Numbered from the stretch's first letter, positions 24,898-35,152 are shown. The stretch is DNA of 64,000 bases from Amphritea sp. (GCF_016744155.1 NZ_JADGEW010000007.1:101640-165639), one strand, 5' to 3'. Translations and numbers: made by a program. The notes: generated from the sequence alone by a model not told the origin.

Positions 24898-25464
24898 TCA
24901 GGCGCGGCCGGTAAACTTACGATCTTCTACATTGACTTTGACGCGGTCACCGGTGGATATGTGCTCGGGTACCTGAATCATCAGTCCGGTAGACAGTTTG
25001 GCTGGCTTAGTCCGGGCTGTGGCTGAACCACCTTTGATCGATGGGTCTGTTTCGATGATCTCAAGCTCAACAACTCCGGGCAGATCCAAGGCAACCGGTG
25101 CGTCGTTGACGATCACAACATGCAGTCCCTGGGAGTCATCAGTAATGAACTGCAGTTCATCCTCGATGGACTCTTTGTTCAGGCTGTATGAACTGTAATC
25201 TTCGCTGTCCATAAATACATACTCATCACCGTCAGAGTATGAAAAAGTGACAGCGCGTCGAATAAGGTCCGCCAGAGTCAATATGTCTGAATCTTTAAAG
25301 GTTTCATCTATCTTGTGGTTGGTAGACACATTGTACATACGCATGCGATAGAGACTGCCGCCGGCACGGCCCTGCGGTACCGAACGCTCTATATCGCGAA
25401 TAATATAGGCTTCACCGTTAATGTCGACTGCGGCATTTCTTTTTATTTCACTGGCTTTAGGCAT
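24898..25464 (-). CDS. efpL: elongation factor P-like protein EfpL (YeiP)
   Basis: A 188-residue EF-P paralogue with the three-domain EF-P architecture: KOW-like N-domain, OB domain from about 66 ([17 protein letters not shown]) and C-terminal OB domain ([21 protein letters not shown] to [17 protein letters not shown]). The tip loop that faces the peptidyl transferase centre carries Arg33 (VPQGRAGG), as in E. coli YeiP/EfpL, rather than the modified Lys of EF-P. EfpL helps ribosomes through polyproline and related stall motifs. It is encoded alone, convergent with the unknown gene at 24263. Confidence 0.93.
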   Translation of the reverse strand: MPKASEIKRNAAVDINGEAYIIRDIERSVPQGRAGGSLYRMRMYNVSTNHKIDETFKDSDILTLADLIRRAVTFSYSDGDEYVFMDSEDYSSYSLNKESIEDELQFITDDSQGLHVVIVNDAPVALDLPGVVELEIIETDPSIKGGSATARTKPAKLSTGLMIQVPEHISTGDRVKVNVEDRKFTGRA

Positions 25465-25547
25465 CTTGTCTGGTCCCGGGGTAAAAATGTAAGGGTAATC
25501 TAATTATAAGTAGTTATTCATGTGCAAAACTAGGCTGTTGGTTGTTT

Positions 25548-25602
25548 TTCCTAGCGAGCATCGAGTCTAACTACTAGCAGAAGCCGAAGACTCTGTTCTA
25601 GT
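25548..25602. repeat. degenerate REP-like units
   Basis: CTAGCGAGCATCGAGTCTA followed by CTACTAGCAGAAGC, loop CGAAG and TCTGTTCTAG. The boundaries are recognisable while the stems are eroded (about AGAAG/...CTCT). It lies at the 3' end of ygfZ. Confidence 0.5.
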
Positions 25603-25604
25603 GA

Positions 25605-26648
25605 CTACATCGTCTTTCGTTCAAACAGTTCTGGATCTAGCGCGTATGGCAGATCTAGTCGTTCCAAAGGCTGAGCATTGTCTTCCAGTGTCAAAGCCAC
25701 TGTGGTGTCATCAAAACTGGTTTTCAGAATTACGGCCAGTAGTTCGCCGCTGTTCTCAGAAACCGGACTCATGGCAGAGCTGACTACGGTGCCGACTCCT
25801 GCGCGATCCGGAGTATTGATTTTAGTGCCAGGTACGGGCATGTTGCTGGCGTTGAATTTCAGGCGGTACATGGGGCGGTTAAGTTTGCCCCGATGTTGCA
25901 AGCGAGTAACGACCTCCTGACCGGTATAGCAGCCTTTAGTAAAGCTTACCCCGTCAAATGTCTGAAGGTTGGTCATCTGCGGAATAAAGCTTTCCAGTGT
26001 TTGGCTGCTCAGGGAAGGGATGCCGTAACGGATCTCTTCTGATAGCCATTGGTTGGTATCACCAAAAGCGGCATTTTTTAATAATGTCGGCAGTAACGCT
26101 TCAGCTTTTTCAATGTTGAGCCATAACTCGAAACGCTCTCCAGGAACCTTAATTAATAGGCCATCTTGGCCCTGGCTGAACTGCTCGGTTTCTTCGGGTA
26201 TTGTAAATCCGGCTGCTTTCAGAAGGTCTGCAGCTGGTTTTCCTGCAAAGCCGAGACCGATAATAGTGTCAGACAGATCACAACTCTCTGCTTTGGAGAA
26301 GATCATATACTTCTTCAGGTTGGTCATCGCCGCGTCCAGTATTTGGCGTTCGGTGCGCAACCAGAAGCCATCCTCAGCGGGCATTAACCGGCTCAGGCTG
26401 ATCATGCCGCCTTTGATGTTACAGTGGGCGCCAAGCAAGCTTCTGCCTGCGCTGACTTCTGCGACATCGCAGGAAAGTTGTCCCTGCAAGAATTTTTCAG
26501 CATCAGGGCCGACAACGTCAAACAGACCCAGATGAGTCAGAGGGGTTATTGTTGTCGAAGAGCTGTCCTCTACAGGTTCAGAAACCTGACAATGACCCAG
26601 CTCATCAACCTGAACACCCAGTGCGTTAAGTGTGTCTAACCAACTCAT
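25605..26648 (-). CDS. ygfZ: tRNA-modifying / folate-binding protein YgfZ
   Basis: A 347-residue member of the GcvT-like folate-binding family involved in maintenance of certain Fe-S enzymes. The family signature KGCYTGQE with its conserved Cys is exact (near 230). The N-terminus MSWLDTLNALGVQ begins at ATG 26648 with AGG about 10 bases upstream; the longer frame from 26684 adds 12 residues with no support. It is not clustered with the isc genes of this window. Flanked by degenerate hairpin units on both sides. Confidence 0.93.
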   Translation of the reverse strand: MSWLDTLNALGVQVDELGHCQVSEPVEDSSSTTITPLTHLGLFDVVGPDAEKFLQGQLSCDVAEVSAGRSLLGAHCNIKGGMISLSRLMPAEDGFWLRTERQILDAAMTNLKKYMIFSKAESCDLSDTIIGLGFAGKPAADLLKAAGFTIPEETEQFSQGQDGLLIKVPGERFELWLNIEKAEALLPTLLKNAAFGDTNQWLSEEIRYGIPSLSSQTLESFIPQMTNLQTFDGVSFTKGCYTGQEVVTRLQHRGKLNRPMYRLKFNASNMPVPGTKINTPDRAGVGTVVSSAMSPVSENSGELLAVILKTSFDDTTVALTLEDNAQPLERLDLPYALDPELFERKTM

Positions 26649-26721
26649 AATAAAACCTGAATAAATGTATGTAAGTACCCGCAAACCTGCAGGTTCTTTA
26701 ATATTAAGCTCTTAAGCTTTT

Positions 26722-26772
26722 TCTAGCCACTCGCAAACGGTGAAACCGCGTCCGGCGAGTCGCGTCGGTCTG
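26722..26772. repeat. degenerate REP-like unit
   Basis: Starts CTAGCCACTCGCAAACGG, loop TGAAA, CCGCGTCCGGCGAGTCGCG. The core is GCAAACGG...CCGCGTC with mismatches. It lies between psd and ygfZ. No further copies occur between here and 63.79 kb. Confidence 0.45.
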
Positions 26773-26783
26773 AGGTAGCTCGC

Positions 26784-27629
26784 TTACGAACTGCTGATAG
26801 CCTGCCCCAAACGAACCGGATCTTCAGCCTTTAGCGATTCTGACCATTCAATGGCATCTTTGCCAAATAACAGAACGACGGTAGAGCCAAGTTTGAATCG
26901 ACCCATCTCTTCGCCCTGTTGAAGTATAACGGGCTCTGCTGGTGTCTGGTGGTCAACGCGCCAGCCTTTGTTTTGTGGTGGAGCCACCTGACCGCCCCAG
27001 ACCGTTTCGATGCCGGCGACTATCATGGCGCCGACAAGAATCATCGCCATCGGTCCCTGTTCGGTATCAAATATAGCAATCAGACGTTCATTTCTGGCGA
27101 ACAGATTATCAACGCCTTGCGCAGTAGTCTGGTTGACTGAGTACAGGTCACCGGGGACGTAAAGAGTTTCCCGTAGCGTACCGGTAACTGGCATATGTAC
27201 CCGATGATAGTCACTGGGAGATAGATAGATAGTGGCGAAACGACCATTGATAAACAGTTCTGCCAGATCAGCCTGGCCGCCTAACAGTGTACTCAGTCCG
27301 TAGCCACGACCTTTTGCTTGAAGTATACGGCCATAATTAATAGGCCCTATCTGACTAATAGCTCCGTCTGCAGGTGATACAACAGCGGCCTCATCAAGAG
27401 GGCGCATGCCTGGCTTCAGTTCGCGGGTAAAGAAGGCATTAAAGTTTTCAAACTGCTCCAGGTCTTCTATGACCGCTTCAGACATATTGACCTTGTACTG
27501 TTTGGCAAATGTCTTAATAAAAGGGCGTCTTATCCAGTTACAGCGGCTTTCTGCAAGGTAGCCAACGGCGCGGGAGAGCAAGTGCTGCGGCAATAGATGT
27601 TGCAGCAGAATAAACAGAGAATCTTTCAC
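26784..27629 (-). CDS. psd: phosphatidylserine decarboxylase
   Basis: A 281-residue proenzyme converting phosphatidylserine to phosphatidylethanolamine at the inner membrane. Self-cleavage occurs at Gly-Ser in KLGSTVVLLFG near 253, leaving a pyruvoyl group on the Ser of the small subunit. SPSDYHRVHMPVTG near 137-150 and SPADGAISQIG near 85-95 are family motifs. It follows the rhodanese gene on the same strand by 51 bp, a pairing common in this group of bacteria. Confidence 0.97.
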   Translation of the reverse strand: MKDSLFILLQHLLPQHLLSRAVGYLAESRCNWIRRPFIKTFAKQYKVNMSEAVIEDLEQFENFNAFFTRELKPGMRPLDEAAVVSPADGAISQIGPINYGRILQAKGRGYGLSTLLGGQADLAELFINGRFATIYLSPSDYHRVHMPVTGTLRETLYVPGDLYSVNQTTAQGVDNLFARNERLIAIFDTEQGPMAMILVGAMIVAGIETVWGGQVAPPQNKGWRVDHQTPAEPVILQQGEEMGRFKLGSTVVLLFGKDAIEWSESLKAEDPVRLGQAISSS

Positions 27630-27680
27630 AGTCAGTTTTCCGAAAATTATTTCGATCGATATTGGATAGTATTAAAAAAG

Positions 27681-28493
27681 TCAGGACTCAACCGGAGTAT
27701 CTTCCCGGTTACCCCATTCAAACCAGGAGCCATCGTAGCAGCGTACCTTGTCGAACCCAAGGTGTTTTGTAAACAGATAGCTTAGCCCTGAGCGACGGTG
27801 AGTCTGGCAATGGGTAATAACTGTTTTGTCCGGGGTGACCCCAAGCGCGGCTAACTCAGCCCGAATTTCTTCAGCAGGGCGCAGTTCCGGATAATCCGTG
27901 GATATCAGTGCACGGGTCCATTCATAATTGACCGCACCTGGAATATGTCCGCCCCGTTTCACGTTGATTATTTTCTCACCGCTGAATTCAGCAGCTGAGC
28001 GAACGTCGAGCACGATATGATCCGGATCACCAAGGTGCTCGGTAATATAGGGAATGTCGGCGAGATAACCGGGTTTCTGTGTAACCGGATATTGACTGGG
28101 TATTGCTTCATTCTCTGTGGTTTCCACAGGGAATCCTGCCGTAGTCCATGCGGTCAGGTGACCGTTAAGAAAAGAGCACTTATTATGACCGATACCGTGA
28201 AGCGTCCAGATCATCCGTCCAGCCCAGGGGCCCATCTGATCGTCATAGACAACGATATGACGGTCTGGCGTAAGACCTAGTTCACTGAGCAGGGCGCTTA
28301 TCTGGTCAGGTAGCGGGATTTTATTGCTAATATCGCCGCTGCCCCGTAACAGTTTCGCCGGGTCCATATGGATAGCACTGGGAATATGACCGCTTTGATA
28401 GTGCTTTGAAGATGACAGATCAACCACTAGTACGTCATGTTGATTCAGTGCGTCTGAGAGTTGTTGTGGTGATATCACCAGTGGCAGGTTCAT
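27681..28493 (-). CDS. sulfurtransferase with two rhodanese domains
   Basis: A 270-residue tandem rhodanese protein. Domain 1 (about 1-130, VLVVDLSSSKHYQSGHIPSA) lacks an active cysteine. Domain 2 (about 145-268) carries the active-site loop CQTHRRSG with Cys229. The loop differs from the CxxGVTA loop of thiosulfate and mercaptopyruvate sulfurtransferases, so the sulfur donor is unclear. It overlaps the upstream HDOD gene by 4 bp (ATGA) and precedes psd, forming HDOD-rhodanese-psd. Confidence 0.88.
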   Translation of the reverse strand: MNLPLVISPQQLSDALNQHDVLVVDLSSSKHYQSGHIPSAIHMDPAKLLRGSGDISNKIPLPDQISALLSELGLTPDRHIVVYDDQMGPWAGRMIWTLHGIGHNKCSFLNGHLTAWTTAGFPVETTENEAIPSQYPVTQKPGYLADIPYITEHLGDPDHIVLDVRSAAEFSGEKIINVKRGGHIPGAVNYEWTRALISTDYPELRPAEEIRAELAALGVTPDKTVITHCQTHRRSGLSYLFTKHLGFDKVRCYDGSWFEWGNREDTPVES

Positions 28494-30244
28494 TTACGGG
28501 CTCCGGCTCGCGTTTTGTATACTTCTTTCAGACAAAGCCCGGCGGCAGTGCTGAGGTACTTGAATTTTTCTTGGTGAAAGTTCTGAACGCCATCATGCTG
28601 ACCTTCCCGGTCGGCATAGAGGATAGCAATAGGTTTGCTACCCGCAAATAGCGACATCATCAGGTAGTTCTGGTCGCTGACATAGCGACTGTAACTACCG
28701 GGGAGCATTGATTTTATCCGTTGGCGATTCTCTTTAGTCACCAAGATGCACGCTTGTTTTTCATACAGGCGGAAGAACAGACTGTTAGCAGCCAGTGGAT
28801 GACTTGAAAGAAGTAAGGGGTGTCCATCTTCAAAACCGACCCCCTTAACGACTTTGATAGTGCCGCTTTTTGGCGGAATGATATTTAAGGCTAGCCGCTT
28901 AAGCCCCAAACCTTCTGTAAGCCCTCTGAGCAAATCATCCAACACCTGAGTGCCTTGCGTGTATTGGTCTGCCCGTTTAATAAAGCGCTCGGCGTACATC
29001 TCGTATATATCCTGATTCAGAAAATCAAACTCTGGCTCTTGCTCGGATATATCTAGAGGCTTTTTATCATCTTGCGCTAAAGTCGGTTCGTTATTTCCGA
29101 CAAGAATGCTGTTGTTGTCTTTAGTTCTATTTTTACTTTCCTGATTATCCGTGCCGTCTGCCGCGTCATTAGCCCGTTTACTTTTAACCTTGTTGATCTG
29201 TAAAGCGGGGTTTGGAGACTGTTCGCCAAACAACTTTTTATCTGCATTGGTCAATCGGTATGCCGGATGTAGATCTGAAGGCAGCATTATCATCTCAGCG
29301 GCGGGGGCCAGAGTGCCTGCTACATGATAGTTCTGGGCCGCTACAGCGCAGTTCTTATGTAGCAGTGCCTGAGTTTGATTCAGTTCTGATCGCAGGTAAT
29401 CATTGATGATATCGGTTATCTGTAGTGATGCTTCACTGCCCCAGTCATAGGAAGAAGCATGGGCCAGCCAGATGCTAAGCTTCACCGGGAAAAACTTCTG
29501 TTGGGTCAGATGATTAAGCTGGCGTAGATTATCACCATGTAAACGGGGGTCTCCCAGCGCTCGTTGGTGCAGCTGGGTGATCATCTGCCGGTTAAGGGTA
29601 AAATCCTGTTCCAGGGCTATTCGACCAAGTTGAGATACTGGCCATATATTTAGTAGTTGTTTAGAGATCGCTTCAAGGGTGCAGCCTAGCACCTGGGTTT
29701 CTGCAAGATCAGGGCTGATACCTTTATCCCGAATTAGAAACTGGATTTTGGACATATGAGATGGCGCTTCAAGCCAGAGCAACCAGTGTCCTATGTCATA
29801 GAATAAAGCTGCTTGATAGCTCTCTTCGGCAAACATGCTTCCGCGGGCTTGTTTAAGCCAGCTACGCACTTGAATGGCAGCATGCTGGCTGTTGGCGATG
29901 GAACGAAAATACATCTTCTGAGCGGTACTGGCGGGATTGAGGCGGATGCTGGGTAAACTTTTTACCAGTATTGAGATTTTCTGTAACCCAAGCGAGCCGA
30001 TAGCGTGATCGATACTGGTGACTTCAGATTTTTTCTCATCGTGAAGCTTGCTTGCTTCCAATGCAGCGTGAAAGCAAAGCAAGGGGTCAGCTTTTATCAA
30101 GCGGCTGATATCGACAACTGAGCAATCTTTCTCACTCAGTTTTTTCTCTAACCGTTTGATTATGCTGAGTCTTACCGGCGGTCGTTTGTTATTTAGGAAA
30201 CCACACCACTGTTCAGCATTTTGAGGGTTTTGTTGTTCGGTCAT
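28490..30244 (-). CDS. HDOD-domain signalling protein with C-terminal GAF-like domain
   Basis: A 584-residue protein. The N-terminal HDOD domain covers about 20-245 (IKADPLLCFHAALEASKL, AIGSLGLQKISILVKSL, QAALFYDIGHWLLWLEAP). A low-complexity polar linker follows (about 345-400, rich in N, K, D), then a GAF-like module (about 425-575, LGLKRLALNIIPPKSG, ILYADREG). HDOD domains are non-catalytic HD relatives found in stress and motility signalling. The ligand is unknown. It is translationally coupled to the rhodanese gene downstream. Confidence 0.82.
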   Translation of the reverse strand: MTEQQNPQNAEQWCGFLNNKRPPVRLSIIKRLEKKLSEKDCSVVDISRLIKADPLLCFHAALEASKLHDEKKSEVTSIDHAIGSLGLQKISILVKSLPSIRLNPASTAQKMYFRSIANSQHAAIQVRSWLKQARGSMFAEESYQAALFYDIGHWLLWLEAPSHMSKIQFLIRDKGISPDLAETQVLGCTLEAISKQLLNIWPVSQLGRIALEQDFTLNRQMITQLHQRALGDPRLHGDNLRQLNHLTQQKFFPVKLSIWLAHASSYDWGSEASLQITDIINDYLRSELNQTQALLHKNCAVAAQNYHVAGTLAPAAEMIMLPSDLHPAYRLTNADKKLFGEQSPNPALQINKVKSKRANDAADGTDNQESKNRTKDNNSILVGNNEPTLAQDDKKPLDISEQEPEFDFLNQDIYEMYAERFIKRADQYTQGTQVLDDLLRGLTEGLGLKRLALNIIPPKSGTIKVVKGVGFEDGHPLLLSSHPLAANSLFFRLYEKQACILVTKENRQRIKSMLPGSYSRYVSDQNYLMMSLFAGSKPIAILYADREGQHDGVQNFHQEKFKYLSTAAGLCLKEVYKTRAGARK

Positions 30245-30268
30245 CAGCCCTGACTGTCCCCGCCTGTT

Positions 30269-31291
30269 TCAGTCCTGACTCAATGAATTCAGGATGTGTT
30301 TGTAACTATTTACTCGTTGTTCGCTGATCTTACCCTCTTCTATAGCTGTTTTGATAGCGCAGCCGGGTTCCCGTTCATGGTTGCAGTCTCTGAATTTGCA
30401 ATAACCGAGGAAAGGAGTGAATTCTCGAAACCCATCAAGCAGGTTGTGTTCATTGATATGCCAGAGTCCAAACTCACGTATTCCGGGTGAGTCGATCAGG
30501 TCGCCCCCTTCAGGGAAATGGAAAAGTCTGGCGGTGGTAGTGGTATGAGTACCTTTGCGGGTGGATTCAGATAATGCCCCCACTTTGAGGTCTATTCCTG
30601 GTAACAGTGCGTTAATCAGCGATGATTTACCCACGCCAGACTGACCGACAAATACGCTAATTCTATTGTTAAGCTGTTCCTGGAGAGGTGCGAGGCCTTG
30701 TTGATCCGTTGAGGAAACGGTCATAACCTGGTAGCCAATAGAGCGATATAGCTCAATCATGGTCTCGGCACGGGAACGGTTTTCATCGTTCAACAGGTCC
30801 GTTTTGTTCAGCAGAATAATAGGTTCGATACCGCTCAGTTCAGACGCAACCAGATAGCGATCTATAAGGTTGTAATGGGCTAGAGGTTCAACCGCAATAG
30901 TAATAACAATCTGATCAATATTAGCGGCTACTGGCTTGAGTTCGCCATGATTATTGGGCCGTTGCAGAATGGTTGTGCGTGGTTGGTTGGCAACGACAAC
31001 GCCATACTCAGTCCCAGCGCGCCAGATTACATTGTCGCCGGTAACCAGGACGTCGAGGTTGGTACGCATATAACAGCGGAAAATCTGACCGGCGGCTTCG
31101 CCTTCCAATGCTTCAACATCAACCTGACGGCCAAAGTGAGAGATTATCTGGCCGTGTTGCTCCGGACCCAGGTCTCCTCCCTCTAGTTGCTGATCTATAT
31201 CCGAGTCTTTGCGGGCCGCCCGTTGGGTGCGCTCGTCCTGGATTTTTTGTACGCGCCAGGTCTGGCGTCGGTTAAGCTTTCGTTTCGACAT
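30269..31291 (-). CDS. rsgA: ribosome small-subunit-dependent GTPase A
   Basis: A 340-residue circularly permuted GTPase that checks late 30S subunit maturation. Motif order is G4 (NKTDLL near 162), then G1 ([12 protein letters not shown] near 218), then G3 (DSPGIREFG near 266), the permuted arrangement. The N-terminal OB fold is near 40-120. The C-terminal zinc site is [14 protein letters not shown] (C-x4-C-x-H-x5-C) near 302-315. It is divergent from orn, the standard order in gammaproteobacteria. Confidence 0.97.
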   Translation of the reverse strand: MSKRKLNRRQTWRVQKIQDERTQRAARKDSDIDQQLEGGDLGPEQHGQIISHFGRQVDVEALEGEAAGQIFRCYMRTNLDVLVTGDNVIWRAGTEYGVVVANQPRTTILQRPNNHGELKPVAANIDQIVITIAVEPLAHYNLIDRYLVASELSGIEPIILLNKTDLLNDENRSRAETMIELYRSIGYQVMTVSSTDQQGLAPLQEQLNNRISVFVGQSGVGKSSLINALLPGIDLKVGALSESTRKGTHTTTTARLFHFPEGGDLIDSPGIREFGLWHINEHNLLDGFREFTPFLGYCKFRDCNHEREPGCAIKTAIEEGKISEQRVNSYKHILNSLSQD

Positions 31292-31388
31292 TTGTCAGCT
31301 AAATCTGCTTTGGGGGTGAATTTGTACAGCCTGCTAAGGTATTCTATTCAGCAACAAATTTATAGTACTGACGTTAAGGAATACCAAT

Positions 31389-31931
31389 ATGTCACGGCAG
31401 AGTAATCTGATCTGGATCGATCTTGAGATGACCGGTCTGAATCCTGAGCATGACAGGATAATTGAAATCGCGACTATCGTAACAGATTCGCAACTGAATA
31501 TTCTTGCTGAGGGCCCTAACCTGGTGATTCACCAGTCAGATCAATTGCTCGACAGTATGGATGAATGGTGTACGACGCAGCATGGGCAATCCGGGTTGAC
31601 TCAGGGCGTAAAAGATTCGGACATTAGTGAACGTCAGGCTGAGCAGAATACGATCGATTTTATTGCCAGCTATGTGGATAAAGGCGCTTCGCCTATCTGC
31701 GGTAACTCAATTGGTCAGGATCGCCGTTTCCTAGTGAAGTATATGCCGGAACTTGAAGCGTTTTTTCACTACCGCAATCTCGATGTGAGTACGATTAAAG
31801 AGTTGGCCCGTCGCTGGGCTCCTGAAGTGCTTGATGGGGTGGTGAAGAAAGGCTCGCACTTAGCGCTGGACGATATTAAAGACTCAATTAATGAGCTGGA
31901 ACATTATCGGAGAGCTTTTTTTAATGTCTGA
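31389..31931 (+). CDS. orn: oligoribonuclease
   Basis: A 180-residue DEDD-family 3'-5' exonuclease that degrades RNA dinucleotides, including pGpG from cyclic-di-GMP turnover. Exo I is WIDLEMTGL (Asp11, Glu13), Exo II is [13 protein letters not shown] and Exo III is [11 protein letters not shown], as in E. coli Orn (181). ATG 31389 follows AAGGAAT. Its downstream neighbour encodes a cyclic-di-GMP EAL-domain protein, a fitting partner whose product pGpG Orn would remove (inference). Confidence 0.97.
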   Translation: MSRQSNLIWIDLEMTGLNPEHDRIIEIATIVTDSQLNILAEGPNLVIHQSDQLLDSMDEWCTTQHGQSGLTQGVKDSDISERQAEQNTIDFIASYVDKGASPICGNSIGQDRRFLVKYMPELEAFFHYRNLDVSTIKELARRWAPEVLDGVVKKGSHLALDDIKDSINELEHYRRAFFNV

Positions 31932-32081
31932 TGTGTGGTTATCAACCATACTTTCATAATGGGAGGTTCAATTGCAGTTCCCATACGCTCTATCTGGTCA
32001 TGCGATCTATACTAGTATTTGGCGGTTGTAGATAGAAAAACGTACATATAAGCCCTTAGGGTTATTGGTAACGGGTATTGC

Positions 32082-33920
32082 ATGACTGATTCAACCAGTA
32101 TTAAAAACCTATTGGAACATCAGCAGGCCTCTGATGAGATGCTGGCGATGTCTGTTGAAGAGCTGGATCAAATTCTACGTTTGCAGCAGGCCATATTTTC
32201 TCAGGTTGCCAGTAATATTGCCTGTATTGATGTGCTGTCGGCTCTTTGTCATATGGCAGAGAAGCTATTGCCAAACTCAGTGGCCTCGGTGATGTTACGT
32301 GATGATCAGACAGGACTTTTGAATGTACTGGTTGCGCCTAGTGTACCGCAGGTGGGTATTGATGCATTGACAGGATTGGTCCCCGGGCCAGGTGGTGGCT
32401 CTTGTGGTAATGCGGTCATGCGTAATGAGCCGGTGTTTGTCAGAGATACGTTTACCGATCCTCGATGGGAAGACCTGAGACAGTTGGCGATTGATTTTAA
32501 CCTCTGTGCCTGTTGGTCGATGCCCATCCGCAATAATGATGGCAAGGTGATAGGCTCATTTGCTTTGTCTTCGTTTGAGAACCGGTCCCCTTCAGGGTTT
32601 CATACCCGGTTGTTGGATGTGGGTGCTTCAATGGTCAATATTGTGCTGGCGAAGCAGTCTCAGGAAGAGGCAATGGAGGAGCAGCGGCAGCAGCTGATAA
32701 CGGCGCTTGAGTTTGATTCTCTGACGGCACTGCCGAATCAGGCAAAACTGAAGATGGAACTCGATCTCTGTATTGCAGAGCAATCACTGCTGCTCGTTAA
32801 TCTGGATAACTTTCGCTTTATTAATACCGCATATGGGCCGGAATTTGGTGATCAGTTTCTCTGTAAGGTGGCCGAACTGCTTACCCAGCAGTTTCCAGAT
32901 GCGGAATTACACCGGATAAATGCTGATGAGTTTGCGCTTTATTATCGCGAAACAGTTGATCTGCAACAGCAGATAGAAGCGTTTAAAAAATATCTGTTCA
33001 GTCAGTCTGTCCAGATTGATAATCAGAGTTTCAGTATTACTTTTACTGCGGGGGGAGCGATCGGCAGAAGAAGCTTGCTTGAGCATGCTGTACAGGCGAT
33101 GAGCCAGGCGAAAGCGCGGGGTAAAAATCAGTATCATATCTATAACGCAGAACTGGATGAGCCAGACCAGACACTTCGTCGGCAGTATATTAGTTGGAAT
33201 GCCAAGCTTCATAATGCCCTCAATGATGGGCGTGTGACGCCTTTCTTTCAAGGCATCAGAGATAATGCCACCGGGCTTATTGTCAGTTATGAGGCGTTAG
33301 TAAGGTTGGAAGTGGATGGGGCTTTCTTTACCCCCTATCACTTTCTTAATGCGGCTCGGTTGTCGGGGTTGCTGCCAACGATTACCCGGGTTGTTGTCGA
33401 TAAAGGGTTGGCGAAAATTGCAGGCACTAACCTGACTCTCTCAATCAATATCACTGAGGATGATCTGCTGCAGGAGTTTCTGGAAGAGTATCTTACGGAA
33501 AAAACCGCGGAATATGATGTTGATCCTCAGCAGATTGTGCTGGAAATTCTTGAAGGGATCAGTGCCACAGGTAAGAATAATCATATTGCTCAGCTAAGCC
33601 GGCTAAAACAGCTGGGTTATAAGCTGGCGATTGATGATTTTGGTACGGAATATTCCAATTTTGAGCGGATTGTCGAACTGCATGTGGATATTGTCAAAAT
33701 CGATGCAAAATATATCAAACATATCGATACCGACAGCAAGAGCTATGAAATTACCCGGGCGATAGTTTTCTTTGCTCGCAATGCGGGAATTAAAACCGTG
33801 GCTGAGTTTGTCCATAATGAGGCGGTTCAGCATGTGGTTGAGTCATTAGGGATTGATTTCTCCCAGGGCTATTTGTTCAGTGAGCCCTCGCCTGATCTGC
33901 CTATGAGTAGTAATGATTAA
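32082..33920 (+). CDS. GAF-GGDEF-EAL cyclic-di-GMP protein
   Basis: A 612-residue cytoplasmic protein: GAF domain about 50-195 (VLVAPSVPQVGIDALTG, GGGSCGNAVMRNEPVFV), GGDEF domain about 205-345 and EAL domain about 370-600. The cyclase signature is degenerate (N280-A-D-E-F instead of GGDEF), so synthesis is unlikely. The EAL set looks complete: E404 in EALVRL, SINIT, LEILEG, IDDFGTEYSN, DIVKID, AEF and QGY. The DFGTGYS loop is altered to DFGTEYS. It is therefore best read as a phosphodiesterase whose GGDEF and GAF domains regulate it. It follows orn by 150 bp. Confidence 0.9.
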   Translation: MTDSTSIKNLLEHQQASDEMLAMSVEELDQILRLQQAIFSQVASNIACIDVLSALCHMAEKLLPNSVASVMLRDDQTGLLNVLVAPSVPQVGIDALTGLVPGPGGGSCGNAVMRNEPVFVRDTFTDPRWEDLRQLAIDFNLCACWSMPIRNNDGKVIGSFALSSFENRSPSGFHTRLLDVGASMVNIVLAKQSQEEAMEEQRQQLITALEFDSLTALPNQAKLKMELDLCIAEQSLLLVNLDNFRFINTAYGPEFGDQFLCKVAELLTQQFPDAELHRINADEFALYYRETVDLQQQIEAFKKYLFSQSVQIDNQSFSITFTAGGAIGRRSLLEHAVQAMSQAKARGKNQYHIYNAELDEPDQTLRRQYISWNAKLHNALNDGRVTPFFQGIRDNATGLIVSYEALVRLEVDGAFFTPYHFLNAARLSGLLPTITRVVVDKGLAKIAGTNLTLSINITEDDLLQEFLEEYLTEKTAEYDVDPQQIVLEILEGISATGKNNHIAQLSRLKQLGYKLAIDDFGTEYSNFERIVELHVDIVKIDAKYIKHIDTDSKSYEITRAIVFFARNAGIKTVAEFVHNEAVQHVVESLGIDFSQGYLFSEPSPDLPMSSND

Positions 33921-33981
33921 TAGTAAAATTTAATCAATACTACCTCTCTTAAACACTGTTTGTTTTCAGGTCAGCCTTGCT

Positions 33982-35106
33982 TTAGTCGGGTAGTTTATCC
34001 ACACGGGGGTGGTCCAGAATAGGAGTGCTATTGGCTGTTGCGCCTGCATCTAGGTGGTTCAGCGCCCAAAGAGCGTGTTCGCTAACTAAAGGGTCGCCAG
34101 CGTCAACTAACTTCTTCAACGCCTGTATGACCGGTTCGCCGCCACGGCTGTTGCCCAGCGCTACAGCGATATTACGTTGCCAGCCACTGAAACCCGTACG
34201 TCGGATTGCGGACCCTTCGGTACGTTTTAGAAAGGTTGCTTCATCCCATTCCAGTAGTTCAAGCAGGGAGATTTTGTCGAGCTGATGGCGAGGTGTAAAG
34301 TCCATTTCGTCGCTGGCCTGTGCAAAACGGTTCCAGGGGCAGATCAGTTGGCAGTCATCACAACCAAATATTCGATTGCCTATCAGGGGTCTGAATTCCT
34401 CTGGAATCGAGCCTTTTAATTCAATCGTTAGATAGGATATGCAGCGTCGTGCGTCCAATTGATAAGGTGCTACGATCGCCTGTGTAGGACAGATATCGAT
34501 ACAAGCCTTGCACTGCCCACAGTGCTCTTCCGTGTAGGGCGGATCGATTGGCAGGGGGAGATTGACAAACAGCTCGCCTAGCAGAAACCAGGAGCCTGCT
34601 TCCCGGTTGAGAATTAAGGTGTGTTTTCCCTGCCAGCCGAGACCACTATTTCGAGCCAGAGAGCGTTCCAGAACCGGGGCGCTATCGACAAAGGGGCGAT
34701 AACCAAACTCACCGATCAGCGCTTCAATTTCTTTACCCAGTCGGGTTAGTTTCTTGCGCATTACTTTGTGATAATCCCGTCCCATGGTGTAACGGGAGAT
34801 ATAAGCCTGATCCGGATTTTTAAGAATTTTGATTGTGTCGGTATCCGGGGGCAGGCAGTTCATGCGCACACAGATAATTCGCTGGGTGCCTTCGGTTAAC
34901 AGGGCAGGGTTAATTCGCTTATCAAAATTATTTTCCAGATAACTCATCTCTCCCTGGTAGCCTTTGTCCAACCAGTCCTGCAGTGCATCAGCTTCTGCGC
35001 TGAGGTCGGTGCCGGTGATTCCGCACTGTTGAAAACCCAGAGAAATTGCTCTTTCTTTGATCAGATTCGCGAGGCTTTGCAATGTTTCGGGGTCGTATTG
35101 AGTCAT
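33982..35106 (-). CDS. queG: epoxyqueuosine reductase
   Basis: A 374-residue cobalamin- and Fe-S-dependent enzyme for the last step of queuosine tRNA modification. Two [4Fe-4S] motifs are CGQCKACIDICPTQAI (near 188-203) and CDDCQLICPWN (near 245-255). HEAT-like repeats close the protein (KKLVDAGDPLVSEHALWAL near 340-358). It is divergent from nnr, a usual arrangement (46-bp gap). The GGDEF-EAL gene converges on it. Confidence 0.95.
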   Translation of the reverse strand: MTQYDPETLQSLANLIKERAISLGFQQCGITGTDLSAEADALQDWLDKGYQGEMSYLENNFDKRINPALLTEGTQRIICVRMNCLPPDTDTIKILKNPDQAYISRYTMGRDYHKVMRKKLTRLGKEIEALIGEFGYRPFVDSAPVLERSLARNSGLGWQGKHTLILNREAGSWFLLGELFVNLPLPIDPPYTEEHCGQCKACIDICPTQAIVAPYQLDARRCISYLTIELKGSIPEEFRPLIGNRIFGCDDCQLICPWNRFAQASDEMDFTPRHQLDKISLLELLEWDEATFLKRTEGSAIRRTGFSGWQRNIAVALGNSRGGEPVIQALKKLVDAGDPLVSEHALWALNHLDAGATANSTPILDHPRVDKLPD

Positions 35107-35152
35107 TGGCGCTATATAATGTAGTTAGAATTAGGTTTCCAGAGAGTATGTT

